From contig JAQYVO010000232.1 in NCBI GenBank assembly GCA_030145425.1, forward strand, positions 1 to 34,673: 34,673 bases of DNA. Direction: 5' to 3'. Position numbers and translations under genes: made by a program. Positions 19,483 to 27,666 of this stretch are shown one piece after another; position 1 is the first letter of the stretch, and the number at the start of each line of letters is the position of its first letter. This DNA is from Chromatiales bacterium. Its GTDB lineage: Bacteria; Pseudomonadota; Gammaproteobacteria; Chromatiales; Chromatiaceae. A model generated the notes under the pieces. It was not told where the DNA came from. It was given only the letters and a program-made list of their open reading frames with translations, and did no database searches.

Positions 19483-19528
19483 GGCTGATCCCAAATCTCC
19501 TCATCCTCCTTTGGTGGTGATTACATTC

Positions 19529-19561
19529 AAGGCCCGGCACCCTCTGTCAGGCCTTTTTTTT
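19529..19561 (+). terminator. Intrinsic terminator upstream of cmoA
   Basis: AAGGCC (19529-19534) pairs with GGCCTT (19550-19555), loop of 15 bases, followed by an eight-T run (19554-19561). It faces the plus strand, yet no plus-strand gene precedes it for more than 3.9 kb. It therefore either ends an unannotated short RNA or attenuates cmoA transcription. Confidence 0.55.
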
Positions 19562-19620
19562 GCGTACCTGGTTTGCTCACCGATAGAATGTGGCCTCGAC
19601 CATAATCCGCAGAAAATTCC

Positions 19621-20358
19621 ATGACAACCGACCAGCCGCGGGACCTGATTTACGCAGAACCCAGAGAATCTGTATCCAGTTTCGTTTTTGACGAAGATGT
19701 GGCCCGTGTCTTTCCAGACATGATCCGCCGCTCGGTGCCGGGATACGCCACCGTTCTCAATATGCTCCCGGTGCTGGCTTCACGCTACGTTCAACCCGGA
19801 ACCCATTGCTATGATCTCGGCTGCTCTCTCGGTGCGGCATCGGTGGCCATGCAAAAAGGTATAAGAACACCGGATTGCCGGATCCTGGCCATCGACAATT
19901 CCCTGGAGATGCTCGCAGAGGCTGCAAAACACCTCAATGAGGAGGTTCAGGATACACCTATTCAGTTGATTTGCGCCGACTTGGTCGATGTCGGGATTCA
20001 GAATACCTCCATGGTAGTCCTGAACTTCACACTCCAGTTTGTGCCTCCCAAGCAACGCTTGGGTGTACTGCAGCGCATTCGGGATGGTCTCGTGCCAGGG
20101 GGAATCCTGGTGCTCTCTGAGAAAATCTCTTTTTCGGATTCCGTGCAGGAATCGATGCAGATAGAAATGCATCACGCATTCAAACGTGCAAACGGCTATG
20201 GCGAGCTGGAAATCAGCCAGAAGCGGTCGGCGCTGGAGCAGGTGCTGATTCCCGAAACCCTGGAACAGCATCTGCAGCGATTGGACCGGGCCGGATTCAG
20301 CCATGCCGATTTGTGGTTTCAGTGCTTCAATTTTGTCTCGCTGGTTGCCAGGAAATGA
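19621..20358 (+). CDS. cmoA: Carboxy-S-adenosyl-L-methionine synthase CmoA
   Basis: CmoA converts SAM and prephenate to carboxy-SAM, the donor for wobble-uridine modification cmo5U34 of tRNA. The 245-residue protein has VYDEDVARVFPDMI-like sequence (here FVFDEDVARVFPDMIRRSVP), the SAM-binding YDLGCSLGAASVA, LAIDNSLEMLA, and VVLNFTLQFVPPKQR. All are typical of CmoA, whose usual length is about 247. The stop codon overlaps the cmoB start as ATGA, so the two are translated as a coupled pair. The ribosome-binding site is weak, and a terminator hairpin lies 60 bases upstream, which could affect its expression. Confidence 0.96.
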   Translation: MTTDQPRDLIYAEPRESVSSFVFDEDVARVFPDMIRRSVPGYATVLNMLPVLASRYVQPGTHCYDLGCSLGAASVAMQKGIRTPDCRILAIDNSLEMLAEAAKHLNEEVQDTPIQLICADLVDVGIQNTSMVVLNFTLQFVPPKQRLGVLQRIRDGLVPGGILVLSEKISFSDSVQESMQIEMHHAFKRANGYGELEISQKRSALEQVLIPETLEQHLQRLDRAGFSHADLWFQCFNFVSLVARK

Positions 20359-21332
20359 TCGATCTTCAGCAGCTCAGTCTTCATATGCGCGAAACAGCCC
20401 TGGCACCCTGGTTTGCATCCCTGCAGGACCAGCTGGAACTGTTCTTCAAAAATCGGCTGCACGGTGAATTTCACGAATGGATGGATACGATAGCGCAGCT
20501 GCCTGAAATACCTGCGCAGCTGGTCGATCTGAACAACGCGAGAGTGGGCGTCCGTTCAGGCACACCCCGGGATTCGAAAACCCTGACCAGCGTGGACAAC
20601 CTGTTGCGCACGCTTCATCCCTGGCGAAAGGGGCCTTACAGCATCCACGGAATCGAGATAGATACGGAATGGCGGTCTGACTGGAAATGGGATCGTCTGA
20701 CCCCGCACATTACCCCTTTGAATGGGCGTGTGGTCCTGGACGTGGGCTGCGGTAACGGTTACCACTGCTGGCGTATGGCCGGTGAGGGTGTGAAGCTGGT
20801 TATCGGCATCGATCCCACGCAACGCTACCTCGCCCAGTTTCTCGCCATACGCCATTTTTTGGGCAAGGAATGGCCGGTATACCTGCTCCCCTTCGCCAGC
20901 GAGGAACTGCCCCGGGACCTCCGGGCTTTCGATACGGTATTTTCCATGGGTATCCTTTATCATCGCCGTTCGCCTATCGATCACCTGCTGGAACTCAAGG
21001 GTTTTCTGCGCAGCGGGGGAGAACTGATTCTCGAAACCCTGGTGGTGGAGGGTCCGGAAGGCTCGGTACTGGTTCCGGAGGGGCGCTACGCCAAGATGCG
21101 TAATATCTGGTTTATTCCCTCCCCGGCCACACTGGCCACCTGGCTGAAACGATGCGGGTTCAGGAATGTCAAACTCGTGGATGTAAACATTACGAGCCTG
21201 GAGGAGCAGAGATCCACGGACTGGATGCAGTTTAAATCACTGTCGGACTTTCTTGACCCCCGTGATCCCTCACGTACGCTGGAGGGCTATCCCGCACCCC
21301 GCAGGGCCATATTGACGGCAGTCAAACCATGA
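20355..21332 (+). CDS. cmoB: tRNA U34 carboxymethyltransferase CmoB
   Basis: CmoB transfers the carboxymethyl group from carboxy-SAM to 5-hydroxyuridine at tRNA position 34. The start is the ATG at 20355, overlapping the cmoA stop, giving 325 residues as in the family; a longer in-frame start inside cmoA is rejected. Conserved blocks are LHPWRKGPYSIHGIEIDTEW, KWDRL, the SAM motif VLDVGCGNGYHCWRM, GIDPTQRYLAQF, and FSMGILYHRRSPIDHL. The C-terminus contains TDWMQFKSLSDFLDP, which is also typical. Confidence 0.96.
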   Translation: MIDLQQLSLHMRETALAPWFASLQDQLELFFKNRLHGEFHEWMDTIAQLPEIPAQLVDLNNARVGVRSGTPRDSKTLTSVDNLLRTLHPWRKGPYSIHGIEIDTEWRSDWKWDRLTPHITPLNGRVVLDVGCGNGYHCWRMAGEGVKLVIGIDPTQRYLAQFLAIRHFLGKEWPVYLLPFASEELPRDLRAFDTVFSMGILYHRRSPIDHLLELKGFLRSGGELILETLVVEGPEGSVLVPEGRYAKMRNIWFIPSPATLATWLKRCGFRNVKLVDVNITSLEEQRSTDWMQFKSLSDFLDPRDPSRTLEGYPAPRRAILTAVKP

Positions 21333-21401
21333 GTTGCCCAATACAGCCAGACAACTGACCTGCTGGTTCAACCTATCCGGTACAAATGAGGTTTTGTCGA
21401 C

Positions 21402-22064
21402 ATGACAATTTCAAAACATTATCTCCTTCTCCTTGCTTTCTTTACGGGAGGCGCCAACGCGCTGGAGGTCAATATCACTCCCGACCTTGGTCAACTGGAG
21501 GTCAAACACGGAGACGGGATGGTCACGATTATCCGTAACCAGGATACCCAGGCCATGATTGATCCGGGCTATGCCCGAACCTCCCGACCTTGTCCACCAT
21601 TCTGTGCCCAGCCCATGCAGGCGGCGAAAGGCGTGGAAACGTTGGGAGAGGTCGAACTGCTGGAATTCATGAGGACCCGGCTCGCGGACGGGACAGGCGT
21701 GCTTATCGATGCCCGAACCCCAAGATGGTATCAGGCGGGGACCATTCCCGGTTCAGTCAATATCCCCTACACGCACCTCAACCCTGCCCAGGGTGCCGAC
21801 GACATCACGCTTGAGGATGCGCTGCTCCCTTTGGGCGTCAAACTCGGGGACGATGAAAATTGGGATTTCTCCCGGGCCAGGCACCTGGTTCTCTGGTGCA
21901 ACGGCCCCTGGTGCGGGCAGTCACCTACCGCGATCAGGGGGCTTCTGAGTATTGGTTATCCCGCGGAAAAGTTGCTGTACTACCGGGGGGGCATGCAGCT
22001 CTGGCAGATCTTCGGCCTGCCCCTGGTCAAGCCCAACGGTGAGTTGCTCAACAAGATGGAATAG
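21402..22064 (+). CDS. Secreted rhodanese-domain protein
   Basis: A 220-residue protein with a signal peptide (1-20, core HYLLLLAFFTGGANA). The rhodanese-like domain spans about 80-210, with LIDARTPRWYQAGTIPGSVNIPY as the conserved front half and YYRGGMQLWQIFGLP as the end. The active-site loop reads WCNGPWCGQS, giving Cys166 and a second cysteine at 171. An additional CPPFC pair is at 64-68. Rhodaneses carry persulfide sulfur from thiosulfate or other donors, and the extra cysteine pair suggests redox chemistry. It lies 69 bases after cmoB, but its function is unrelated. A role in periplasmic sulfur handling is inference. Confidence 0.85.
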   Translation: MTISKHYLLLLAFFTGGANALEVNITPDLGQLEVKHGDGMVTIIRNQDTQAMIDPGYARTSRPCPPFCAQPMQAAKGVETLGEVELLEFMRTRLADGTGVLIDARTPRWYQAGTIPGSVNIPYTHLNPAQGADDITLEDALLPLGVKLGDDENWDFSRARHLVLWCNGPWCGQSPTAIRGLLSIGYPAEKLLYYRGGMQLWQIFGLPLVKPNGELLNKME

Positions 22065-22129
22065 CCCGGATAGTCCATAACTTGCGTACCACACTGCCAT
22101 ATCAACAAACCCCGCAGTGATTCCAGGTA

Positions 22130-22156
22130 TTGAATTCCTCGCCTCTGTCCCTATAT
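22130..22156 (+). promoter_or_regulatory. Candidate sigma32 (heat-shock) promoter of the Hsp20 pair
   Basis: TTGAA (22130-22134) followed after 14 bases by CCCTATAT (22149-22156) resembles the sigma32 consensus CTTGAA and CCCCATNT. The position, about 50 bases before the first hsp20 start, is appropriate. The match is imperfect and made by eye. Confidence 0.45.
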
Positions 22157-22208
22157 CAGTTTAGAGGGAACTTATATATTCCATCGGGTATTAGAGGAGA
22201 AACTGAAA

Positions 22209-22652
22209 ATGTTTAGTGGTTTGAGAAATCTGGAAGGAAACCTTTTCGACGAATTCAGGCGCATGCAGCAGGAATTGGATGAGGTGGGTGCCTCCGGGCG
22301 ATGGCCGACCGGCATACGCACAACGGCTAAAGGCAGCTTTCCCCCAATCAATGTTGGATCTACGCAGGAAAGCGTGGACATATATGTCTACGCGTCGGGG
22401 GTCGATACCGAGAGCTTGGATATCTCGATTCAGCACAACCTTCTGACCATTGTCGGAGAACGGAATCTGATCACCGAAGAAGGTGCCGACTATTACAGAA
22501 GAGAACGCTTCGACGGCGGTTTCAGACGCGTGGTCACGCTGCCTGATGATGTGGACCCGGAAAAGGTTGAAGCCCAGTACAGAGACGGCGTGCTACATGT
22601 GGTCGTGCCCCGCAAAGAGGCAACCCGGCCCCGTCAGATTCCAGTCAGCTGA
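22209..22652 (+). CDS. Small heat shock protein (Hsp20 family), first copy
   Basis: A 147-residue small heat-shock chaperone that binds unfolding proteins without ATP. The alpha-crystallin domain covers about 50-140, starting VDIYVYASGVDTESLDISIQ and ending with the conserved DGVLHVVVPRK. The N-terminal arm MFSGLRNLEGNLFDEFRRMQ is amphipathic, as in the family, and a C-terminal R-x-I-P-V (RQIPVS) supplies the I-x-V type oligomerisation motif. AGAGGAGA lies about nine bases upstream of the ATG. It is followed 20 bases later by a second Hsp20 gene. Confidence 0.93.
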   Translation: MFSGLRNLEGNLFDEFRRMQQELDEVGASGRWPTGIRTTAKGSFPPINVGSTQESVDIYVYASGVDTESLDISIQHNLLTIVGERNLITEEGADYYRRERFDGGFRRVVTLPDDVDPEKVEAQYRDGVLHVVVPRKEATRPRQIPVS

Positions 22653-22672
22653 TCGATACGAGGATTAAGGAA

Positions 22673-23059
22673 ATGACGGACACTAAAGACGTGACAAAGC
22701 AGCAAAACCAGGAAACCCGCAAAGCCGGAAAGTTGATGAGACCCCCGGTGGATATATTCGAGGACGACACGGGAATCACACTTTTGGCGGACATGCCGGG
22801 CGTTTCGAAAGACAGGCTGGACATCCAGGTGGACAAGGACACCCTCTCAATCGCTGGGGAAGTCGATATATCGATGCCCGAAGGCATGGAAGCCCTCTAT
22901 GCAGATATCCGTTCCACCCGCTATGAACGGGGTTTTGCCCTGAGCGGCGAGATGGACACCGAAAAAATCGTGGCCGTTCTCAGGGATGGTGTATTGAGCC
23001 TGCGGATACCGAAGCGGGCCGAACTGCAGCCACGGAAAATCAAGGTGCAAGTCAGTTAA
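22673..23059 (+). CDS. Small heat shock protein (Hsp20 family), second copy
   Basis: A 128-residue Hsp20. The alpha-crystallin domain spans about 22-120: PPVDIFEDDTGITLLADMPG, the VDKDTLSIAGEV strand, and DGVLSLRIPKR at the end, with a terminal KIKVQV. The N-terminal arm is short and charged (TDTKDVTKQQNQETRK). It differs clearly from the first copy, so the pair is an old duplication or two classes able to form mixed oligomers. AAGGA precedes the start. The stop overlaps the stop of the convergent membrane-protein gene by three bases (TTAA). Confidence 0.93.
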   Translation: MTDTKDVTKQQNQETRKAGKLMRPPVDIFEDDTGITLLADMPGVSKDRLDIQVDKDTLSIAGEVDISMPEGMEALYADIRSTRYERGFALSGEMDTEKIVAVLRDGVLSLRIPKRAELQPRKIKVQVS

Positions 23060-25410
23060 TCGACGCGATATCCCAACAGCACTGCTGCCAGATAGATCCC
23101 GGTGGCGGAGATCAGCACGAGATCGAAACCAATGTGCACTGACAGCAGTGTCGCCAGGATGGCACTGATCAGGGAAGCGCATCCGTTGATTCCCCAAGCC
23201 CAGGGCACCAGTCCCGGCGCCCGTACCGAGACCCGGGACAAACCCAGGGGAAAGGGCATCCCCATGCAAAAGGCCAGCGGTGCGATCAGGGTCAGGGTTA
23301 TCGCAGCCTTCGGGACAAACCCCATATCTCCCAGCCCGGCAAGAATCAGGGGCAAAAGCCAGAGATATGCCAGCACGATCGCAATAAGGGCTGCCACGAC
23401 CGGGTAGAGAGCAGCAGGCTTTCCACCATTTACCAGACGGCTGGCAAACCGGCTGCCGATTCCGGAAAAAACCAGGAAACCACAAAGTACGATGGCGACC
23501 GCATGGATCGGCTGCCCCAGGAAAGGCATAAACTTCTGTATGAACGCCATTTCAATAAACATGAAGGCTACGCCTATCCCGAAAAAATAAAACAGGATGC
23601 GCCAGGACCCAGGCGCATCATCATCGGAGCGGCGCTGCCTGATAAACCCCAGCGGAATAAGTATCAGGACACCGCTGATAACGAGGGCCTGGAGCAGCGT
23701 GAGAACCAATACCGGATAACCGAGTTCCAGTAGCGAAAACCCGCCCTGCCTGTATAGAGAGAGGATTTCCGGCAGCGACGACCATTTGAAAAAATTGAAA
23801 AAGTAGGGCCGGTCGTCCCTGGCGGGGCGGATATCGAATTTGTACCCGTCCATGAATGATCTGGACTCACTCCCCAACAGGGCCAGCGTCCCCTCATAAA
23901 AGTATGGGCGGGGCAGAAGATTATAGACATTGGCCTGCCCGGGCCGGATGCCTGGATAGTAGGCCAGGTCGAAGGAGCGCGCGTTGCTGAAATCAATGAG
24001 GCGCTGAATCTGCTGATCCGTGATGGGTTTCCTGCCAACCACCAGTGTGCTGGTATTCCAGCCGCGAATAAGAACCAGATGATGGCCGGGTTCCTCAATT
24101 CCGGCAATGCGCAGCGCCTCCACAGCAGTGGCAAACAGTTTGAGCCCGTCCCGCGGCGGCAGCTTCAGCCAACGCGTCACAGCCAGCAACCCGTCAGGCT
24201 CCAGGTGTGCCAGATATTCCGATATGGCCTCAAGTGTGTAGAGATAGTCCTCGCTGAGCCCGTGAACACCCCCGGAAGCGGCACTGGCACTATCCACGAG
24301 GGATACCTGGATCAGATCGTAGCGCTGATCGCCGGCGGCGATGTGACTGCGCACCTCCCCCTGATGAATATGGGTGGTATCTTTCAGCAGGTCCCAGCCC
24401 AAGAAATCGGCATGCCGCCCCACAACCAGTTCGATAAGCTGCGGGTTAAGCTCCACCGCATCGATCCGGACGGCATTGTGCAGGCTTGCCTGGAGTATGC
24501 CGCTGCCGCCGCCCAGTCCTGCAACCAGTACCCGCGCGGGATTCAGGAGATGATAGGGCAACGCCGACGTCTGATAATCCAGATACCTCAAGGCATCCTT
24601 CTCGCCTTCGAAGCGGGTAACGGCCGCGGGCCCTTCACCGTCAACATAAATACCCAACTGGTTCGGCGGTTCCTGGACATTGTTCAGACTCAGACCTGGG
24701 GCAATCCGCAAGGGTACAACCGAATTCTCCGTCAGGGTGATCACGCCAAAAGCTCCGGAAGTCTCTTCCAACACCCGGGTCCCCTTCACCTGCAGGGCCT
24801 GGCTCAGGGCCTTATATGATGACGGTCTCAGTTCAAGCCAGTGTCCCGGCAGCATGAGCAATACGACAGCGAGGCTCAGAAACGGCACGGCACGGCTCCA
24901 TCTGTAACGAAACTGCCGGTCAACCACCGCGATGGCAGCCGCGAGCAGTCCCAGGGCCGCCACCCATTGCAAGGTCGCCATCGGCGACATGTAGGAGAGC
25001 AGTAGGATAATACCCAGTGCGCCGAGTCCTGCCCCGACAAGGTCGTAAGCATAGATAAGGGGAATCTGACCGCCAAACCTGGCGAAAGTGAGACAGATGC
25101 AGTTGGCCGCGAAGAAAAAAGGTATGGCCAGCAGCAGGTAGCTCAACATCAGAAAAAGCCACTGGGCAGGGTCCCAGAACATCTCGAGGGTATTGAAGGG
25201 AAGCCGCTGCACCAGGAGAAAACAGACAATTGAACTGAGACCGAACAAAGAGGCATTGATCGCGAAATAACGCCGGAAGCCCGATACCCAGCGGCTGCGC
25301 ACGAATGTCAGATAAGTACCGCTGGCCCCGTAACCGAGCAGGGCGAGGCTTATTATCATGTAGGCAAAATGGTGCCACTGGATAATTGAGAACAGCCTGA
25401 TCAGCAGCAC
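23056..25410 (-). CDS. Membrane protein with a spermidine-synthase-like methyltransferase domain
   Basis: A protein of at least 784 residues. The N-terminal third has about six to seven transmembrane segments (YMIISLALLGYGASGTYLTF and following). A Rossmann domain like spermidine synthases follows (VLVAGLGGGSGILQASLHNA, then VELNPQLIELV; the decarboxy-SAM/SAM-binding core), ending near SRSFMDGYKFDIRPARDDRPY. A C-terminal membrane region has about six more segments. Bacterial proteins of this type are annotated as spermidine synthase-like, but true activity is unproven. The only standard start is a GTG at 25408-25410, yet conserved-looking sequence (ILLVSLAALAYE) continues in frame upstream to the preceding gene's stop, so the true N-terminus is probably longer. 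Confidence 0.8.
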   Translation of the reverse strand: MLLIRLFSIIQWHHFAYMIISLALLGYGASGTYLTFVRSRWVSGFRRYFAINASLFGLSSIVCFLLVQRLPFNTLEMFWDPAQWLFLMLSYLLLAIPFFFAANCICLTFARFGGQIPLIYAYDLVGAGLGALGIILLLSYMSPMATLQWVAALGLLAAAIAVVDRQFRYRWSRAVPFLSLAVVLLMLPGHWLELRPSSYKALSQALQVKGTRVLEETSGAFGVITLTENSVVPLRIAPGLSLNNVQEPPNQLGIYVDGEGPAAVTRFEGEKDALRYLDYQTSALPYHLLNPARVLVAGLGGGSGILQASLHNAVRIDAVELNPQLIELVVGRHADFLGWDLLKDTTHIHQGEVRSHIAAGDQRYDLIQVSLVDSASAASGGVHGLSEDYLYTLEAISEYLAHLEPDGLLAVTRWLKLPPRDGLKLFATAVEALRIAGIEEPGHHLVLIRGWNTSTLVVGRKPITDQQIQRLIDFSNARSFDLAYYPGIRPGQANVYNLLPRPYFYEGTLALLGSESRSFMDGYKFDIRPARDDRPYFFNFFKWSSLPEILSLYRQGGFSLLELGYPVLVLTLLQALVISGVLILIPLGFIRQRRSDDDAPGSWRILFYFFGIGVAFMFIEMAFIQKFMPFLGQPIHAVAIVLCGFLVFSGIGSRFASRLVNGGKPAALYPVVAALIAIVLAYLWLLPLILAGLGDMGFVPKAAITLTLIAPLAFCMGMPFPLGLSRVSVRAPGLVPWAWGINGCASLISAILATLLSVHIGFDLVLISATGIYLAAVLLGYRVD

Positions 25411-25506
25411 TTCATAGGCCAGTGCCGCCAGGGATACCAGCAGAATCGGAAACAGTGGTGGTCGGGTATCTATCGTCTGAACCCCGAGTGGTGAATTGTC
25501 CCCAGG

Positions 25507-26214
25507 TTACCGGGTGTTGATCTTCTCGTCCGCTTCCAGCAGCCGTACATCCCCTGCCGGGTTCCTTCGAGACGGTCGATCGACTGGTATAGCCTCCAAG
25601 CCCGTTACCAGGCGTGGAACCAGCATGTCCTCGAATGCCTCTGTCCTGTCAAACCCGGGGTCCAGCCAGCGGTCTACCATATTCTTATCCCCGATATCGA
25701 TCATCATGGGAAAGGCCTTTTGATGTATGCCCACAAACCTGGGATGTGGTGGAAGCGTGATAATGGAGGCCGAGTGGGTGATCTCCCCAGTCTTCTCATC
25801 GAGCCAGGACCGGTAGAGTCCTCCAAACGCGATGGCTTCGTCGATCCCGTTCAACTGATGGTAGGTTTTGGTACCTTCCAGTCCCTCGACGAATCCCGAT
25901 GCGGGAATTATGCAGCGGCTTTCAATAAATGACCGATATCCGACAGAGCCCTTTTTGTGAAGCTTGTCGTAGCGCGTATTGAATGTTGCGTATCGGTAGT
26001 TGGGTTTCCATCCCGTTTCGGTCAATTCGAGCAGCAGCCACCAGATCGCATCGTCCACCCGGCGGCCTTCCGCCCCTTCCCATATCATGGAAATTCTGCT
26101 TGCAGGCGCCACGTCGTTGCTGAAACGAATCGGCCACCTGGCCGTATCTATGCCTAATCGCTCGCACAGGGCTTGTACGGCCTGGTCATCGACGATATTG
26201 AAACGTCCGCACAT
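25507..26214 (-). CDS. SRAP-domain protein (HMCES/YedK family)
   Basis: A 235-residue protein starting MCGRF. Cys2, exposed after removal of the initiator methionine, is the residue that forms a thiazolidine crosslink to abasic sites in single-stranded DNA. Other family motifs are NTRYDKL (usually NARSE), CIIPASGFVEG with the conserved Glu, and FVGIHQKAFPMMI, which includes the catalytic histidine. YedK/HMCES proteins shield abasic sites in ssDNA. Its stop codon is in the same frame as, and 96 bases from, the GTG of the downstream membrane protein. The gene is divergent from the second EamA transporter. Confidence 0.93.
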   Translation of the reverse strand: MCGRFNIVDDQAVQALCERLGIDTARWPIRFSNDVAPASRISMIWEGAEGRRVDDAIWWLLLELTETGWKPNYRYATFNTRYDKLHKKGSVGYRSFIESRCIIPASGFVEGLEGTKTYHQLNGIDEAIAFGGLYRSWLDEKTGEITHSASIITLPPHPRFVGIHQKAFPMMIDIGDKNMVDRWLDPGFDRTEAFEDMLVPRLVTGLEAIPVDRPSRRNPAGDVRLLEADEKINTR

Positions 26215-26426
26215 GGGTAAAGATCATATTCCAACCAGCTTTTCTTTTCTAACCCTTCAGCCGTGGCGATACTTGCCTGCCTTCGGGAAATAGTACACAC
26301 TCGCCCCATGAATCAGACTGCTCATATCCATAAAACCGTGCGACTGCATCGCGTAATGCGCTGGAGGCAGTTTCGCTGCGCGCCTGGATGAGTGATTCGA
26401 AACGATAGCGTCAGAATCCTGACCAG

Positions 26427-26460
26427 AAGGGCCGCAGAGAGATACCGCGGCCCTTTTTTT
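26427..26460 (+). terminator. Strong intrinsic terminator between divergent genes
   Basis: AAGGGCCGC (26427-26435) pairs perfectly with GCGGCCCTT (26447-26455), loop of 11 bases, then seven T's (26454-26460). It faces the plus strand, 29 bases before the EamA gene start. No plus-strand gene precedes it since 22673-23059, so it may end a small RNA (about 26290-26460) or attenuate the transporter gene. Confidence 0.65.
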
Positions 26461-26489
26461 GTGGCCAATAATTTTAGAGGAATACTTTT

Positions 26490-27392
26490 GTGTCAATCCA
26501 GGCGGCTTTCATCGGTGTGGTGGTCATATGGTCCACCACGCCCCTGGCCATTCAGTGGAGCAGCGGGGGGGGTGGATATCTATTCGGCGTAGCCTCTCGC
26601 ATGGTGTTGGGCCTGTTCGTATGCCTGATTCTGATCGCCCTGTTCAGCCGCCGCATGCGCTGGCACCGTGACGCGCTTCTGACCTACCTGGCAGGCGGAC
26701 TGGGCATCTGGGGTGCCATGACCAGTGTCTACTGGGGGGCTCAGTATATTCCGTCCGGCCTGGTTTCCGTAATGTTCGGGCTGACGCCCATAGTAACCGC
26801 ACTGCTGGCAGCAATGTTGCTCGGAGAACGTGCACTCACACCTTTTCGTATTATTGGCATGGGGCTGGGTGTCGTCGGTTTGGGCATCATCTTCGGACAG
26901 AGTGCCGAACTTGGCGTCTACGCCGGTTGGGGCATGCTTGCGATACTGCTGTCTGTGCACATTCACGCGCTCAGTGCCGTGTGGATCAAGCGCATCGGCG
27001 CCAAAATGCATGCACTGGAAACCACAACGGGAGCGCTGCTGTTTGCGGTGCCCCTGTTTACCTTAACCTGGTTCGTGGGTGACGGACATGCACCGACCAC
27101 ACTGCCTGCGATTACTATCTGGTCAATCGTCTATCTGGGAATCATGGGATCCGTGGTCGGTTTCGTACTCTACTACCACGTACTCCGACATGTGCAGGCC
27201 AGTCGTGTGGCCCTGATCACCCTGATGACACCGGTCATCGCCCTGTTTCTCGGGCAAATGCTCAATGACGAAATCATCGGGCCCAGGGAATGGACTGGCA
27301 CTCTCATCATCCTGCTCGGCTTGGCCATCTTTGAATGGGGTGAAGGTTGGCTGCGATCTTTCTACGCACGAGCGAAAGGTAACCGGATCTGA
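26490..27392 (+). CDS. EamA-family (DMT superfamily) transporter
   Basis: A 300-residue membrane protein of about ten transmembrane helices in two EamA repeats. VASRMVLGLFVCLILIALFS is in the first repeat; LVSVMFGLTPIVTALLAAMLLGERAL and ALITLMTPVIALFLGQMLNDEIIG are the two conserved loop-helix segments that end the repeats. The start is GTG at 26490 with AGAGG nine bases upstream. It is the second such transporter in the window but is not closely similar to the one at 2659-3531. A strong terminator lies immediately upstream, so its transcription may depend on read-through or on a promoter located inside or after that hairpin. Substrate unknown. Confidence 0.9.
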   Translation: MSIQAAFIGVVVIWSTTPLAIQWSSGGGGYLFGVASRMVLGLFVCLILIALFSRRMRWHRDALLTYLAGGLGIWGAMTSVYWGAQYIPSGLVSVMFGLTPIVTALLAAMLLGERALTPFRIIGMGLGVVGLGIIFGQSAELGVYAGWGMLAILLSVHIHALSAVWIKRIGAKMHALETTTGALLFAVPLFTLTWFVGDGHAPTTLPAITIWSIVYLGIMGSVVGFVLYYHVLRHVQASRVALITLMTPVIALFLGQMLNDEIIGPREWTGTLIILLGLAIFEWGEGWLRSFYARAKGNRI

Positions 27393-27423
27393 AACCACCC
27401 GTTCGGCTATGTCTTAGTCAATC

Positions 27424-27666
27424 TTACTTTGGCAGAAAGCTACGGCATTCACATAGCCATTCCGTCAATCGCATGTAGGGCGAATCCTGTTTGAACCAAC
27501 CCACCCTTTTACAGTAGGCAATATGAACATCTGAAGAGGCACCCAAAGGGTGTTTTGCGCGAAACTCTTCCTCTGTGATGATGTGGTGTTTAAAAAGATC
27601 CGGTAAAACATGAACGGAAAATAATGGTGCTGCTTCAGGATCAAAGGGGTACATCGCTTTATACAT
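27424..27666 (-). CDS. Hypothetical protein, 80 residues
   Basis: I do not recognise this protein. It reads as plausible soluble sequence (LPDLFKHHIITEEEFRAKHP, then VGWFKQDSPYMRLTEWLCEC) with mixed helix-like segments, no signal peptide and no membrane helix. An AGGGAAG-like ribosome-binding site lies about five bases before the ATG at 27664-27666. In the neighbouring frame, upstream sequence (MSCYVVLGKLEGKLI) runs into this start, so a one-base frameshift could have split a longer gene. Codon and base composition look like the AT-rich patch that follows rather than the core genome. It is convergent with the EamA gene, ending 31 bases from it. Confidence 0.45.
   Translation of the reverse strand: MYKAMYPFDPEAAPLFSVHVLPDLFKHHIITEEEFRAKHPLGASSDVHIAYCKRVGWFKQDSPYMRLTEWLCECRSFLPK

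Larger units (their letters stand above)
19212..19620. promoter_or_regulatory. Divergent intergenic region with structured RNA signals
   Basis: This 409-base gap lies between the peroxiredoxin-like gene and cmoA, transcribed away from each other. No open frame in it looks like a protein. It contains a 9-base-pair hairpin and an intrinsic terminator, both listed separately, plus GTTCAAC (19322-19328) facing GTTGAAC (about 19368-19374). The combination suggests a short transcript ending before cmoA. Confidence 0.45.

Noticed and set aside
26385-26430. tRNA-like T-loop GATTCGAAA followed by an ACCA
   Set aside because: No matching acceptor stem or anticodon arm could be found upstream, so it is not a tRNA.
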